Of a stretch of 64,000 nucleotides of DNA, positions 38,301-44,960 are shown piece after piece; the stretch's first letter is position 1, and every line of letters starts with the position of its first letter. The position numbers and the translations under genes are program-made. The DNA lies in NCBI GenBank assembly GCA_004794785.1, contig SJOL01009693.1, positions 103,769-167,768 on the forward strand. The letters run 5' to 3'. The notes under the pieces were generated by a model that had not been told where the DNA came from, ran no database searches, and saw only the letters and a program-made list of their open reading frames with translations. Source of the stretch: Opisthorchis felineus. Its lineage: Eukaryota > Platyhelminthes > Trematoda > Opisthorchiida > Opisthorchiidae.

Positions 38301-41300
38301 ACACAGCCTGCGTATACTCTTTTTAAAGATAATTGATTATCGGCGTGCCCCATTCTGCTGGCACTTTTTCTTCGCTCCAGATCGCACCAATAAGCGATGC
38401 TAGATGGGTCACCAAGGATTCTCCACCTTCTTTGAGGAGGGCCGGATACAGACCTTCCGGTTCTGGTGCCTTTTCACGTTTCAGTACGGATAGTTCGCAC
38501 TTTATTTCTTCCGACAAGCGACTAAAGTCGATATCCAGTGGTCATTTGATTGTATCGGAGAAGTCTGACAGACAGCACTGAACGCCATTAGCATAGTTCC
38601 TTTCACATTTTGCCATGCTACATCCAAGTGCTCACTACCAGTACAGTATTGTTTTACTGTAGAGAGTTGTTGAGTGAGCTCAGATCGAGTGTTGAGCTAT
38701 GGTAGTTCTTCGAAGATGGTCGATTGGAAGGCTTCTTGCTGACTTGCGAGGGCCTGAAGGGAAACGAAATTTCAGTCGTGCTCGCACCATTGCGTGATCG
38801 GAATCAAGTTGTGTGCCCCAGAATGAACGGCAGTTTTCAATTGTGGCCCTTCACCAGTGGCTGATGGTCCCGTGATACAACTGGGTCCATGGTTGATTTG
38901 CAGTTGGTCCACTGCCAAGTGAGTCAGACTCTCGAGTCGTTGACCTCAAGAGAGCCGCCTCGACGAGAGAAAGCCGGCCGTCCTATTACAGCTGAGAGTT
39001 AAGTCAAAGGACCAAGGACAGTCGAAGTGTAGTTAAAATCTGAAGACTACGGTAGTTACCAACCACGAGCAGAAGAGTGAAGAAACTTCGACTGGGGACC
39101 TGGAGAGTGAGAACCCTTCCCGAAAGGCTCACAGCCCTCGTAGCCAACAGGCTGAGACGCTACCACATCAGCATAGCTGCTCCCAGTGAAACTCGGCTGG
39201 CTGACTAAGGAAGATTACTGCTGGTATGAAACCACACAGGACAGTCGATGGGGTTATGGAGTCAGACTTGTAGTTGCCGGTTATATGAAAAGAATATTGG
39301 ACGAACTGAACCACACCAATGCAAGAATAATGACAATCTGGCTTCCACTGTTAAGAGGATACGTTCGGCGACAGGACAACGGTAGTTGCCTCGCCAGAAT
39401 TTCACTTTGATTCAAATAGCAGTGTTTCTAAAACAGTCGTCTTTCATCAACCTGTCCAGTGTTCACAACAACAGACACCCTGCTTCAAATTAATGGCCGT
39501 GGCACAGCGTGTTTGCAGACCCCTGCTGCCTCGGCAGTACCCTGTTTACATAACTGACGGTCAATACCGAATTACATGCTGGTATTACAAAGGCAAACGT
39601 TGCATCTGGTCAGAGCAAACACTACCTGCGGATCGACATCAAGGTCGCAATGTACCGAGCTGCCGTAGTGTATCCGCTATGACAGCAGAACATAGACGCT
39701 GCCGGCTGCACACCAAAATACCTGACAAAAAGCCAAGATCAACGGAACCCCGTGCGCATTGATGAATAAGTACCTGCGCTGGACAGGCGACGTAAAACGG
39801 ATGACGGATAACTGCATCCATAGACAATGCATTTACGATTAATCGAAAAATACGGCACGAACCAGAAGATGCGAATACCTAAGCAGGATCAGACTGGCCG
39901 GTTTCTGCTTTCATAGTACGAGATGACGGCATCAGTGGCCATCTAACTACTGGGTTGCCGACTATCCACTCCCACCGAAATGGTACGGTAATGGACATCC
40001 TTCAAAAGGAAGTCATAGAGGAAGTGCTGGGTCCCGCCGAAAGTTGGGGAAGCTGACAGATGACGTCTGAGTCCTGGTGCAAAATTTCTAATGCTGGTGG
40101 TCACTGTTAAGCCACCGTGCCTAGGCCTGTTTCATGTCTAATTGTCGGTCTTATTCCCTTATATTGGCATGAGCGGATTGCACGTGGTACCACATTCGGA
40201 TATGTGCAAAACGCTGTGTGCAGGGGTCCAGTGGATCGACTGTTGTTGGCCGGCAGAACGACAAATTTAGGTTGGTGAACTGACCGGCCTACATTTCGCT
40301 CTAGGGCGTCATTGATCTTTCTTCTGAGTGCAGCTTCAGAGGACATCATCCGGAAGACGCGTCGCACCCAATCGGAGTGAAAGAACCAGCACCCATCGTA
40401 ACTACAGTTAGGCGACTCATACAGCGGAAAAGTGCAAGCTGCATTCAATATGTCAGCGACTGAGCGTTCCGACAGTGAGGAGGAATAGACCGTAACGACT
40501 GGGCATGATAACAAGCACGTACCACCAAAACCACATATCGTTGGTTGTCCAACGTCCTTCAACTTGCAAGAGCTGCGTAGTATTCGCCATGCTGACGACA
40601 GGCTAAACCGCTGAGACCTAATGAAGATGGTTACTTCCTGAAAGCACTCGTTCGCACCGGTTCTGCGTCACAACCGCTTACAAGCTGCACACCTTGAAAG
40701 TCATTTTCGTCAAAGTAAACGAGGCAAGCCCCTCACTCAAACGAATCCATCATGCGAGAGGATGAATAGTCTAAATACGTCCGGAAGATCCAGGAAAAAT
40801 GAGAACAGCTATTTCACCATCGAACAGCCAACTGGAAGACGGAAGCCTAGATATCGTCAGTGTTAGGAAGATCAGAATCCTGAAAATAATCCCAGAATGC
40901 CCGAAATCTACAGAAACTCTCAAACTCCACCAAAATCTCACTATGGAAGTCGGTAAGCATCCAGAGCAGTCAATCAATCAAGCAACTCAGCAACAGCCGA
41001 CGAGTGTTCAGTCATCTAACAGAAGCATGACCGACTATGACAAGTGTTCAGATATTTCATAGAAGCACCGTCGATGATTATGGATGTTCACCGAACGCCG
41101 ATCAGACAACTTGGATCAATGTCAAAAGTGACCATTAAATAGCGCGAGGCCCGTTGTAGCATTTGTACTCTCTTATTCGCAATACAGCTGTTGTGTTCCT
41201 TGCTTGCGGGTCTTTTTCCGAAACTAGGGCACTGGAGCGGGGATAGCAGGTAGAAACAACAGTCAACAAAATTTTAGAGTAGCCTGCTGACACAGAATAT

Positions 41301-44300
41301 TACATTATCCTATATAAATGAAAAGGCGCGTAATGCGCATATCCCCCCTCGTAAATTGGAGGAAGTAGCTACAGTCTGATCCAGGCACACGCAGCTGAAA
41401 CTCGTAGAAGCGCTGACCAAAAATCTGAGTATTCAGGCTCCAGAAGGCAGCATATGTCAACCATCAATTTCATCTGCAGACTCTATTGCTAATTCTATCA
41501 CCGAATTTACTTTTGACGCGGATGCAGATCGAACTTTCGACTCTTGGTTCAAAAGGTACCAGGACATATTCAAAGTTGATTTCACCAAGCAAGATGACCC
41601 ATGGAAGGTACGGATGTTACTTTGGAAACTTGGCACAGGTGAACATAACCGTTACACGAATTACATGCTTCCTAAACAGCCCAGCGACCTCAGCCTCGAC
41701 AACTGTCCAGACCCTTACGAAAATCTTTGGCGACAACACTTCCTTGTTCTAAATCCGATACCAATGTTTTAAATTGGTCATGAAGGATGATGACTTTGTC
41801 GGTTTTACAACACTTGTCAATCGAGAATGCGAGCGTTTCAAGCTCAGCGATATGGACGAAAATCATTTCAAATGCCTTACATTTATATCCGGCATCCAGT
41901 CCTCTCGTCATGCCAACATTCTGACAAGACTGTTGCAACAGCTTGAACAAAACCCTAAGATAGCCCTACAGGAGCTCAGTGCTGAATGTCATCGCATCAT
42001 CCAACTGAACCAGGACAGTACAATTATTGACCAAGCATCAGCTGGCTCATACGACATAGTGCACCATGTTTCCGGAAATCAGAATAAGACTTTTCAGCGC
42101 AGCTCCCATGTCAAACACAATAAACCTTCTACACCATGTTGGTCTTGTGGTGACTGGCATTACGTTCGTTTTTGTCCGTTCAGGAAATACAAATGCCAGA
42201 CGTGTCGTCGTATTGGTCATAAGGAAGGATTTTGTTTCCCACAGAGAACAAAGCCGATTGATCACCGAAAGAGCGCACCTAAAACGGCTCCTACATCACA
42301 CCGGAAGCGATGTCGACCGAATTCTGTTTTCGTACCATTAAAAGTGGATTTCGCATCCCGCAGAAAATTTATCACACTTTCCGTGAGTAATCATCCTATC
42401 CGTCTTCAGCTCGACGCAGCCTCAGACATCACACTGATTTCACGTTCCACTTGGAATGCAATTGGGAAGCTATTATTTTCTGCTACCAACCATTGTGCAC
42501 AATCTGCTTCCGGCAACAACATACCGCTTACTGATGAATTCACTTGTGATGTGTCTTTCAACAATGTACGATTTAAAGGCATTTGTTACTTCACAGATTG
42601 CCCAGAGCTGAATTTGCTTGGTCTTGATTGGATAGATCAGTTAAATATTTTTTGTGTCCCTCTACAGTTTGTATGCGACGGCATGCATCTCCCATATACA
42701 AGCATTTCCCAACAAGTCACACGCACAATCCAATCAAAATTCTCTAATGTTTTTCAAGATGGTCTTGGACATTGTTCCAAAGCCCAATTCACACTTCAAA
42801 AACGGAGAGGGGAGTGAACGTCAGCGGAGACTATTGAAGCCTTGCTAAGCTACCGTGCGACACCCAACCCAAATGTGCCAAACAACAACTCACCCGCGGA
42901 AGCGGTTTTCGGGCGTAAAACCCGTTTACCCATAGATGTAGTACGTCCATCTCCCCCGCACCTACGGAAAAGGAACACACAAATTGAGCGACAGTCCAAC
43001 CACCATCATGGTGCCGTTTACACCGACCATAAGCCCGGTGATTCGGTCTTAGCTAAGGACTATCGCAGCGGCGGAGACAAATGGACTCATGGTTACATCA
43101 GGCGCCGCGTGGGTAACGTTATATACGAAGCTGACGTACAGTCTGCCACATGGGTCCGTCACGCGAATCAACTTCGCCCTGGACACGCTGCACCGGATAC
43201 ATCGAATAACTCAATTCCTCTGAACATATTGTTGAGTACTTTTGAGTTACCATCCACACATGTGCCCCTTGTGCAAACAGACAACCCCCCAGTCGAATCC
43301 ATATGCAGGCCAAGACGGTGGTCCAGTCGCAACCCAAAACCATTTACACCAATGCAGGTGATTCCACATCTGAAAATCTACACACATTTTGAAAAGGGAA
43401 GTGTTAGGACGGTCATGTCCTAACGAACAACTCTACCTTTTGTAATATTTCACTGAGATTCCATTTTCTCTCTGATGTAGCCAAATGAGCCGCAGCGCTC
43501 TTTCTTCCATTGGTTCATCTGCAATATAGCCGATCTTCATCTGGTTTCCTTTGTCTTCTTCCTTGAAGTTTTCCCACACAGGTAGCTAGACTATCAACGT
43601 GATAGAATAAATTCCATCAAGCTCCTAAATCACAAGTTAGCACGCAGACACAAAAACTCCAATGAACAAAACACAAGTATCGCCAGTCCCGGTGCGCATG
43701 CGTGGAGCTCCTTGAGGCAAAGGTTGAGGCGACTTCGTTCACTGACTTCAAGTGGCGCCTAGACTAGCCTATAAGACAGGGTCGCGAAAAAATACCCCCG
43801 ACGATGCGTCCGCCTGCCAGGTTGTTACAGTGTAAGGTAGTTGTTCCAAATCGCCGAGTAAGCTTGGGAAAGCGGATCTCCCGTCCAGCTGTTTCTATAC
43901 AGACTACAAAAAGCCAGGTGCCATCTTGATCAAGCAAAGAAATATGAAGGAACTGTAAGAATGTAGCTGTCAATTGCAGTGCATAAGGTAATGATGTCCT
44001 CGGAGTTTGTACGACCTAGCAGTAAATACGGGAACAATAAACGTGAAACTTAGCTAGCTGAATAAAGAGGATAGCATATTTAAATGCGAACTTTTATAGA
44101 TAGGTCAACTTACTTTCCAACCAACTGCTCTGGAACAAGCCTATGACCTTTCCGCTTCCACCGCATTTTTGATCTGGGTGTCTTTTCAGTAAAACTGTGC
44201 GAGACCGTTTGACAATCGAGTGATGGATGAGCGCTGGATAGAAGCATCGACCCAGAAGTGGAGTTTGGAACGGCGTCATTGCAAGGGCGAGATGGGCTCG

Positions 44301-44960
44301 GTGGTCGATTGACAAATTCCACAAACTTCGGATAATAAGTCTGCTCCAGAAGTAACATAACGCTCTCCTGAGCAAGATCAAATAGGGATCGGTCGATCGC
44401 AGTTGAGGCCGGTATTGGACCCTTGGAAGATTTATACCCTCGGTGGTAGGAAGACATGCGCCCAATAATATCATGCTTAAGTGGGGATGGCAATGGTACA
44501 GCGCAGGTGGCACCAGACTTTATGTAAGTCCGGTATATGACCTTGGCGACTTGAAACAGTTTATCCGAATCATTAGGGTCCACGTTTGAGCGGAAGCCTT
44601 TGCAAGCAAACCAAAAATCCAGAAGATGACCTGAGGAATAATTCGAGCGCAGGAACTGATTAAAACGTTCCACCCCATCTGAGTCACATAATAACGCTTC
44701 CATAGCTTCCGGTACTCGACGGGAGGATCTTGGAAATCCGGAATCAATTATGCCGTTATTGTAGAATTGTGTTTCTTGTTCCGGTATCCCATGAAAATAT
44801 CTGGGATCGGCAAGGGCCTGCAGGGCCATACCCTGCCAGTCGGGAAGGCGGATCAAAGGGAGGCGCCCGACGTCAGCAACTGGCGCAAACGAGAGTATTG
44901 GCTGGAAGCGAAAACTCGGACCCGTGATTGGTTTGGTTGCTTCGCGCCGATCGTCATGAC
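8177..44960 (-). CDS. axin: Axin: Wnt destruction-complex scaffold, seven exons, 5' end missing
   Basis: Axin is the cytoplasmic scaffold that gathers APC, GSK3, CK1 and beta-catenin so that beta-catenin is phosphorylated and degraded. Seven minus-strand exons join as 44960-44114, 21926-21575, 20546-19342, 17656-17415, 11904-11574, 10967-10722 and 8303-8177. All introns are GT/AG, and the phases at the six junctions agree, which is hard to get by chance. Module order is RGS, GSK3-binding helix, beta-catenin-binding helix, long low-complexity linker, DIX, as in animal Axins. The exons total 3,350 bases, about 1,116 codons, longer than vertebrate Axin (about 860). The first exon listed opens in phase 1 after a pyrimidine-rich AG, so an upstream exon is expected; I found neither it nor a tankyrase-binding N-terminus. 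Identity comes from domain order and motifs. The exact linker boundaries are inference. Confidence 0.9.
8868..8935 (-). repeat. Dispersed hairpin-type repeat, partial copy 2
   Basis: GATTCAGCTGGGTTCCAGG here is the reverse complement of the central block of the copies at 2.3 and 16.4 kb. It is followed by CCCGTCAACACCAAATTG and AATGAGT, which match the right arm of the 16.4 kb copy in direct orientation. The left arm is not visible. Confidence 0.5.
9607..9629. repeat. (AC)n microsatellite
   Basis: An uninterrupted run of about eleven AC units lies inside an Axin intron. Confidence 0.95.
10405..10431. repeat. Poly-G run with one N
   Basis: About 26 G with an undetermined base at 10407, inside the intron that splits DIX. 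The N next to a homopolymer suggests an assembly join or a sequencing limit. Confidence 0.95.
10722..10967 (-). CDS. axin: Axin exon with N-terminal part of DIX domain
   Basis: The exon starts after TTTGCTTTTAG and ends TATCG|GTAAGT in phase 2. From about 10921 it encodes [16 protein letters not shown], then [18 protein letters not shown], matching the first beta strands and helix of DIX (vertebrate pattern VAYYFCGEPIPYRT and VTLGQFKELLTKKGSYR). DIX mediates head-to-tail polymerisation of Axin and its contact with Dishevelled. About 30 Gly/Trp/acidic residues lie between these two blocks where vertebrate Axin has about seven. The reading frame is open through them, so this looks like a loop extension and not a break. 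Confidence 0.92.
10968..11573 (-). other. Axin intron upstream of first DIX exon
   Basis: A 606-base intron opening GTAAGT and closing TTTGCTTTTAG. No repeat or other feature is recognised in it. The plus-strand open frame at 11231-11614 overlaps the preceding exon and looks like chance. Confidence 0.75.
11574..11904 (-). CDS. axin: Axin linker exon (His/Ser/Gln-rich)
   Basis: A 331-base exon lies between the acceptor CTCCCTGTTCGCAG and the donor GACTG|GTAAGT. It enters in phase 1 and exits in phase 2, consistent on both sides. The product is His- and Ser-rich ([16 protein letters not shown]) and then has [15 protein letters not shown]. The position just before DIX and the MVQW start recall the MQWI segment that precedes DIX in vertebrate Axin, but the similarity is only a few residues. 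Confidence 0.75.
12950..13122 (+). mobile_element. tRNA-derived SINE, degenerate copy
   Basis: The head has tRNA-like boxes (TTAGTGGTAA and GTGGTTCAAATCC). It is followed by the family body (CCTAGGCTTGGGCAACCTGG, then TGCTTCCTTCGGGTAGCATG) and the end GGGCTGAACGA. Same family as seven other copies in the window, best seen at 34522. Confidence 0.8.
14519..14705 (+). mobile_element. tRNA-derived SINE, diverged copy
   Basis: The tRNA-like head (GTTTACTGACTGGAAGG, then CGTGGTTCGAACCC) is well kept. The body is diverged, but GTATAGCAGCTAGAAACCGAAAG and the end AGCTGAACAG follow the family layout. Confidence 0.75.
15070..15143 (+). tRNA. tRNA-Gly(GCC)-like pseudogene or SINE head
   Basis: CAGCTCAGCTGGTAAGC resembles a D-arm with A box, AGCCTGCCAAATGGGAGG resembles the anticodon arm of tRNA-Gly(GCC), and GGTAGTTCAATC resembles a B box, followed by a T run. 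The 3' acceptor strand does not pair with the 5' end. This is therefore a degenerate tRNA or the head of another SINE, not a functional tRNA gene. Confidence 0.4.
16318..16582 (+). repeat. Dispersed hairpin-type repeat, longest copy
   Basis: Two arms of about 33 bases form an inverted repeat: ACTCATCTGCGTACCACTTT near 16341 and the right arm ending TGCAGATGAGT near 16433. They flank a loop that contains CCTGGAACCCAGCTGAATC. A further 150 bases to about 16582 are shared in part with the copy at 2.3 kb. No transposase or known family was recognised. Confidence 0.6.
17139..17320 (-). mobile_element. tRNA-derived SINE, near-complete
   Basis: Read on the minus strand it starts GGGGAGAGATGGCTCAGTGG, has the B box GTGGTTCGAACCCGACC, then the body CTAGGCTTGGGCAACCTGG and CTTCCTTCGGGTGGCATGG, and ends GGTGCTACAGCTGAACGA. 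It is among the best preserved copies, inside an Axin intron and in the same orientation as Axin. Confidence 0.87.
17415..17656 (-). CDS. axin: Axin linker exon (Pro/Ser-rich)
   Basis: A 242-base exon begins after the pyrimidine-rich acceptor TTCTCCTGCTTCCCTCCAG and ends at the consensus donor CCAACC|GTAAGT. It enters in phase 2 and leaves in phase 1, exactly as its neighbours require. The roughly 80 residues are Pro-, Ser- and His-rich with several Cys (DCACPTC) and no known domain. Its place in the gene rests on splice signals and phase rather than on homology. Confidence 0.75.
17657..19341 (-). other. Axin intron with one SINE relic
   Basis: A 1,685-base intron opening GTAGAT and closing CTTCCCTCCAG. 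It contains a degenerate SINE at 18008-18160. A 78-codon open frame at 18504-18268 does not give a phase-consistent exon and is not called. Confidence 0.7.
18008..18160 (+). mobile_element. tRNA-derived SINE, 5'-truncated copy
   Basis: It begins within the anticodon region (GGCCAGAAGGTTCCCGTTCG), carries AACCC, then GTCTAGGCATGGGCAACTTAG and GCTTCTTTCGGGATGTATGG, in the same order as in the family. The A-box part of the head is missing. Confidence 0.7.
19342..20546 (-). CDS. axin: Axin large exon with beta-catenin-binding motif
   Basis: This 1,205-base exon is open throughout, enters in phase 0 after TTTTGCCTGCAG and leaves in phase 2 at AGCAG|GTAGAT. Near 20291-20250 it has [15 protein letters not shown], matching the Axin beta-catenin-binding helix (pattern ESILDEHVQRV). 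The rest is Ser/Arg/Pro-rich and probably disordered. Two short acidic DSG-type stretches stand out, [10 protein letters not shown] and [10 protein letters not shown]. They resemble phosphodegron spacing, but that is only a pattern remark. No further domain is recognised. Confidence 0.87.
20547..21574 (-). other. Axin intron without recognised features
   Basis: A 1,028-base intron opening GTAATT and closing TTTTGCCTGCAG. No repeat, RNA or coding feature was seen. Confidence 0.75.
21575..21926 (-). CDS. axin: Axin exon with GSK3-binding helix
   Basis: The exon enters in phase 2 after TACTTTGTCAG and leaves in phase 0 at CAA|GTAATT. It encodes about 117 residues, hydrophilic and Ser/Asp-rich at first. 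Near its end (about 21673-21614) is [20 protein letters not shown], which aligns with the short GSK3-binding amphipathic helix of vertebrate Axin (pattern EPQKFAEELIHRLEAV): an acidic-Pro start, then Phe, then hydrophobic i/i+4 positions and RLE. This segment recruits GSK3 into the destruction complex. Its join to the RGS exon is supported by phase (AA|G), though a further phase-compatible exon in the 22 kb intron cannot be excluded. Confidence 0.85.
23939..23958. repeat. (TG)n microsatellite
   Basis: A TG run with one CG interruption, in the large Axin intron. Confidence 0.9.
24370..24391. repeat. (CGG)n trinucleotide repeat
   Basis: Seven consecutive GGC-type units. It lies in a locally GC- and CpG-rich patch of the large intron, with no exon recognised around it. 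Confidence 0.9.
25412..25458. repeat. (CATA)n/(AC)n/(AT)n compound microsatellite
   Basis: Consecutive ATAC, AC and AT units, in the large Axin intron. Confidence 0.9.
26439..26537 (-). pseudogene. Alpha-tubulin-like fragment
   Basis: About 32 residues match the C-terminal part of alpha-tubulin: SNLTAI, then [21 protein letters not shown] (family pattern [32 protein letters not shown]). There is no stop within it. On the left it is bounded by CCTGTTTTCAG, a good 3' splice site, and GTATGT lies at the VHW|YV position. No other tubulin segment, including the acidic tail, is seen nearby. It is most likely an isolated exon or gene fragment inside the Axin intron; a functional gene is unlikely. 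Confidence 0.6.
27077..27087. repeat. Poly-G run
   Basis: Eleven consecutive G in the large Axin intron. Confidence 0.9.
27823..27848. repeat. (GT)n microsatellite
   Basis: About eleven GT units followed by GCGTGCG. Confidence 0.95.
30120..30158 (-). repeat. (ATT)n-type SINE tail
   Basis: An AAT-rich trinucleotide run adjoins the 3' end of the minus-strand SINE at 30159. It is best read as that element's tail. Confidence 0.7.
30159..30288 (-). mobile_element. tRNA-derived SINE, 5'-truncated copy (left of tandem pair)
   Basis: On the minus strand it starts at CCATGGTCCGAACCC inside the tRNA head, then runs CTAGGCTTGGGCAACCTGG and CTCGGATGGCATTGTAGCTAG to AGCTGAACGATTATTATT. It is followed after a short A-rich link by a second copy in the same orientation. 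Confidence 0.83.
30298..30482 (-). mobile_element. tRNA-derived SINE (right of tandem pair)
   Basis: Nearly complete on the minus strand: GCGGGATAGCTCAACTG head, CGTGGTTCGAACCC B box, TATAGGCTTGGGAAACCTGG body and GGTGTTGCAGCTGAACGATTA end. Its tail is TTATC plus a T-rich (A-rich on plus) link to the neighbouring copy. Confidence 0.85.
30938..31101 (+). mobile_element. tRNA-derived SINE, degenerate copy
   Basis: CGCGAAATCGCTCAGGGGTT head, GTGGTTTGAACTC B box, CCTATTTAGGCTTTG and CCTCGTGCTTCCTCC in the body, and GGGTGTTACAACTGAACGA at the end. About 40 bases of the body are missing. Confidence 0.75.
31505..31539. repeat. (TTA)n microsatellite
   Basis: TTA units with one interruption. It creates an artificial poly-Leu start for a 165-codon open frame that shows no known domain. 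Confidence 0.9.
32105..33200 (+). mobile_element. RTE-like LINE remnant, reverse transcriptase part
   Basis: A degraded RT reads through three frames. [23 protein letters not shown] (start of the palm, F-D replaced) is at about 32118-32190. Further on are a region with remains of the NFVIDDIMRR-type motif and [29 protein letters not shown] (32715-32805). The end is a GWGP and WAWLKDMAV segment near 33065-33110. No catalytic YADD box is intact. It is 5'-truncated and clearly inactive. Confidence 0.8.
34522..34708 (+). mobile_element. tRNA-derived SINE, best plus-strand copy
   Basis: Head GGGGCGAGATGGCTCAGTGG with A box, CGTGGTTCGACCCCGACC B box, then CTGTCTAGGTTTGGGCAAC, CTTCCTTCGGATGGCATGG and GGGTGCTACAGCTGAACGA. 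It serves as the reference copy for the family in this window, with RNA polymerase III promoter boxes intact by eye. Confidence 0.88.
35575..36926 (+). mobile_element. 5'-truncated Ty3/gypsy element (RNase H to integrase)
   Basis: It begins within RNase H ([10 protein letters not shown], then [19 protein letters not shown] and DTLSR). Next comes the integrase zinc region (HPGVTRFAH and CSTC) and the integrase core with its three acidic residues still visible in [16 protein letters not shown] and QVERLNGT. The C-terminus follows ([16 protein letters not shown] and [10 protein letters not shown]). The frame changes near 35920 and 36390, so the polyprotein is broken. Gag, protease and RT are absent. 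It ends in a polypurine tract (36914-36926) just before the putative 3' LTR. Confidence 0.88.
36927..37190 (+). repeat. Putative 3' LTR of the truncated gypsy element
   Basis: TGTCATGACCATATAAACC begins directly after the polypurine tract, as a gypsy LTR should. With the 5' LTR missing, the right end is a guess. Confidence 0.5.
37191..37599. other. No recognised feature
   Basis: Sequence between the gypsy LTR and the minus-strand RTE remnant. Nothing recognisable on either strand. Confidence 0.6.
37600..38960 (-). mobile_element. RTE-like LINE, internally deleted
   Basis: On the minus strand it reads endonuclease C-terminus ([20 protein letters not shown] and ARLKFRF, about 38850-38770). 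It continues to the RT fingers ([20 protein letters not shown], about 38495-38435, and EEKVPAEWG), then [15 protein letters not shown] near 38230-38190. It then jumps to the C-terminal region FDHRCLQS and [17 protein letters not shown] (about 38190-38100), [12 protein letters not shown] and GWRPRDGAH. The palm with the YADD box is missing, consistent with an internal deletion near 38.2 kb. Stops and frame changes are present. Confidence 0.82.
39080..39425 (+). mobile_element. Inverted 5' part of RTE-like LINE (endonuclease start)
   Basis: The plus strand encodes [20 protein letters not shown], then [16 protein letters not shown], the typical start of an RTE/BovB apurinic endonuclease (pattern TWNVRTL and SETR). 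Further on, [11 protein letters not shown] matches the next conserved block, with in-frame stops and a shift. Its first residue lies about 100 bases from the endonuclease C-terminal part of the opposite-strand LINE, pointing away from it. Confidence 0.75.
39630..39855 (+). mobile_element. LINE RT C-terminal remnant
   Basis: [16 protein letters not shown] and, after stops, [16 protein letters not shown] fit the C-terminal part of RTE-type RTs (patterns VYRAVVLPTLLYGSE and LRWAGHVVRM). It is strongly decayed, and the assignment rests on these two blocks. Confidence 0.4.
39856..40860. other. No recognised gene
   Basis: A 151-codon open frame on the minus strand (40562-40107) has no domain I recognise. 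No LTR, SINE or LINE blocks were seen here. Confidence 0.5.
40861..41261 (+). repeat. 5' LTR of the internally deleted gypsy element
   Basis: About 401 bases starting TGTTAGGAAGATCAGAATCC and ending GGTAGAAACAACA. The start resembles the 3' LTR start at 43402. Most of its length resembles the LTR at 59.1-59.3 kb, including CCCGA, AAACTCCAC, TAGCGCGA, CCGTTGTA and GGCACTG blocks in the same order. The gag begins about 200 bases downstream. Confidence 0.7.
41455..43390 (+). mobile_element. Ty3/gypsy element with internal deletion (gag-PR-RT start joined to IN end)
   Basis: Gag matrix-like region ([13 protein letters not shown] and KVRMLLWKL, 41515-41650), a frame change near 41690 and a stop at 41750-41752 lead to a long open part to 42817. 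This holds two zinc knuckles ([13 protein letters not shown] and [14 protein letters not shown], 42139-42237), a protease ([12 protein letters not shown], about 42408, with Ala where DTG/DTA-type sites have Thr) and the very start of RT ([12 protein letters not shown]). A TGA follows. The same frame then continues as the integrase C-terminus ([44 protein letters not shown] and [10 protein letters not shown]) to 43423. RT, RNase H and the integrase core are absent. Confidence 0.9.
43391..43435 (+). repeat. Polypurine tract and start of 3' LTR
   Basis: GAAAAGGGAAG is followed by TGTTAGGACGGTCATGTCC, the start of a 3' LTR. The sequence soon departs from the 5' LTR at 40861, so the 3' LTR appears truncated or replaced. 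Confidence 0.6.
43436..44113. other. No recognised feature at the RGS-proximal end of the intron
   Basis: Sequence between the gypsy 3' end and the Axin RGS exon donor. No repeat or coding feature was recognised. Confidence 0.6.
44114..44960 (-). CDS. axin: Axin exon with RGS domain
   Basis: This exon encodes about 282 residues. The RGS domain lies near 44720-44310. It shows [10 protein letters not shown], then [13 protein letters not shown], then [10 protein letters not shown] and finally a [10 protein letters not shown] segment, which follow the Axin-type RGS pattern (in vertebrate Axin: [24 protein letters not shown]). In Axin this domain binds SAMP repeats of APC rather than acting on G-alpha. 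The donor reads GGAAA|GTAAG and ends the exon in phase 2. The acceptor is placed after CTCTTTTCAAG at 44961. An in-frame ATG near 44829 is a possible alternative start if no upstream coding exon exists. The N-terminal 85 residues before the RGS domain have no recognised motif, and the basic tail after it ([12 protein letters not shown]) may be linker. Confidence 0.9.

Larger units (their letters stand above)
21927..44113 (-). other. 22 kb Axin intron filled with retroelement relics
   Basis: The intron runs from GTAAGTT after the RGS exon to TATACTTTGTCAG before the GSK3-binding exon. It contains an alpha-tubulin-like fragment, five SINE-family entries counting the tandem pair, RTE LINE pieces, two Ty3/gypsy elements and several microsatellites. 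The stretches 21.9-26.4, 26.5-30.1, 31.1-32.1, 33.3-34.5 and 34.7-35.5 kb hold no recognised gene. A small unrecognised Axin exon could still hide here. Confidence 0.75.

Noticed and set aside
40107..40562. 151-codon minus-strand frame considered as a Penelope-like RT tail
   Set aside because: Only loose resemblance; no GIY-YIG or RT motif could be identified.
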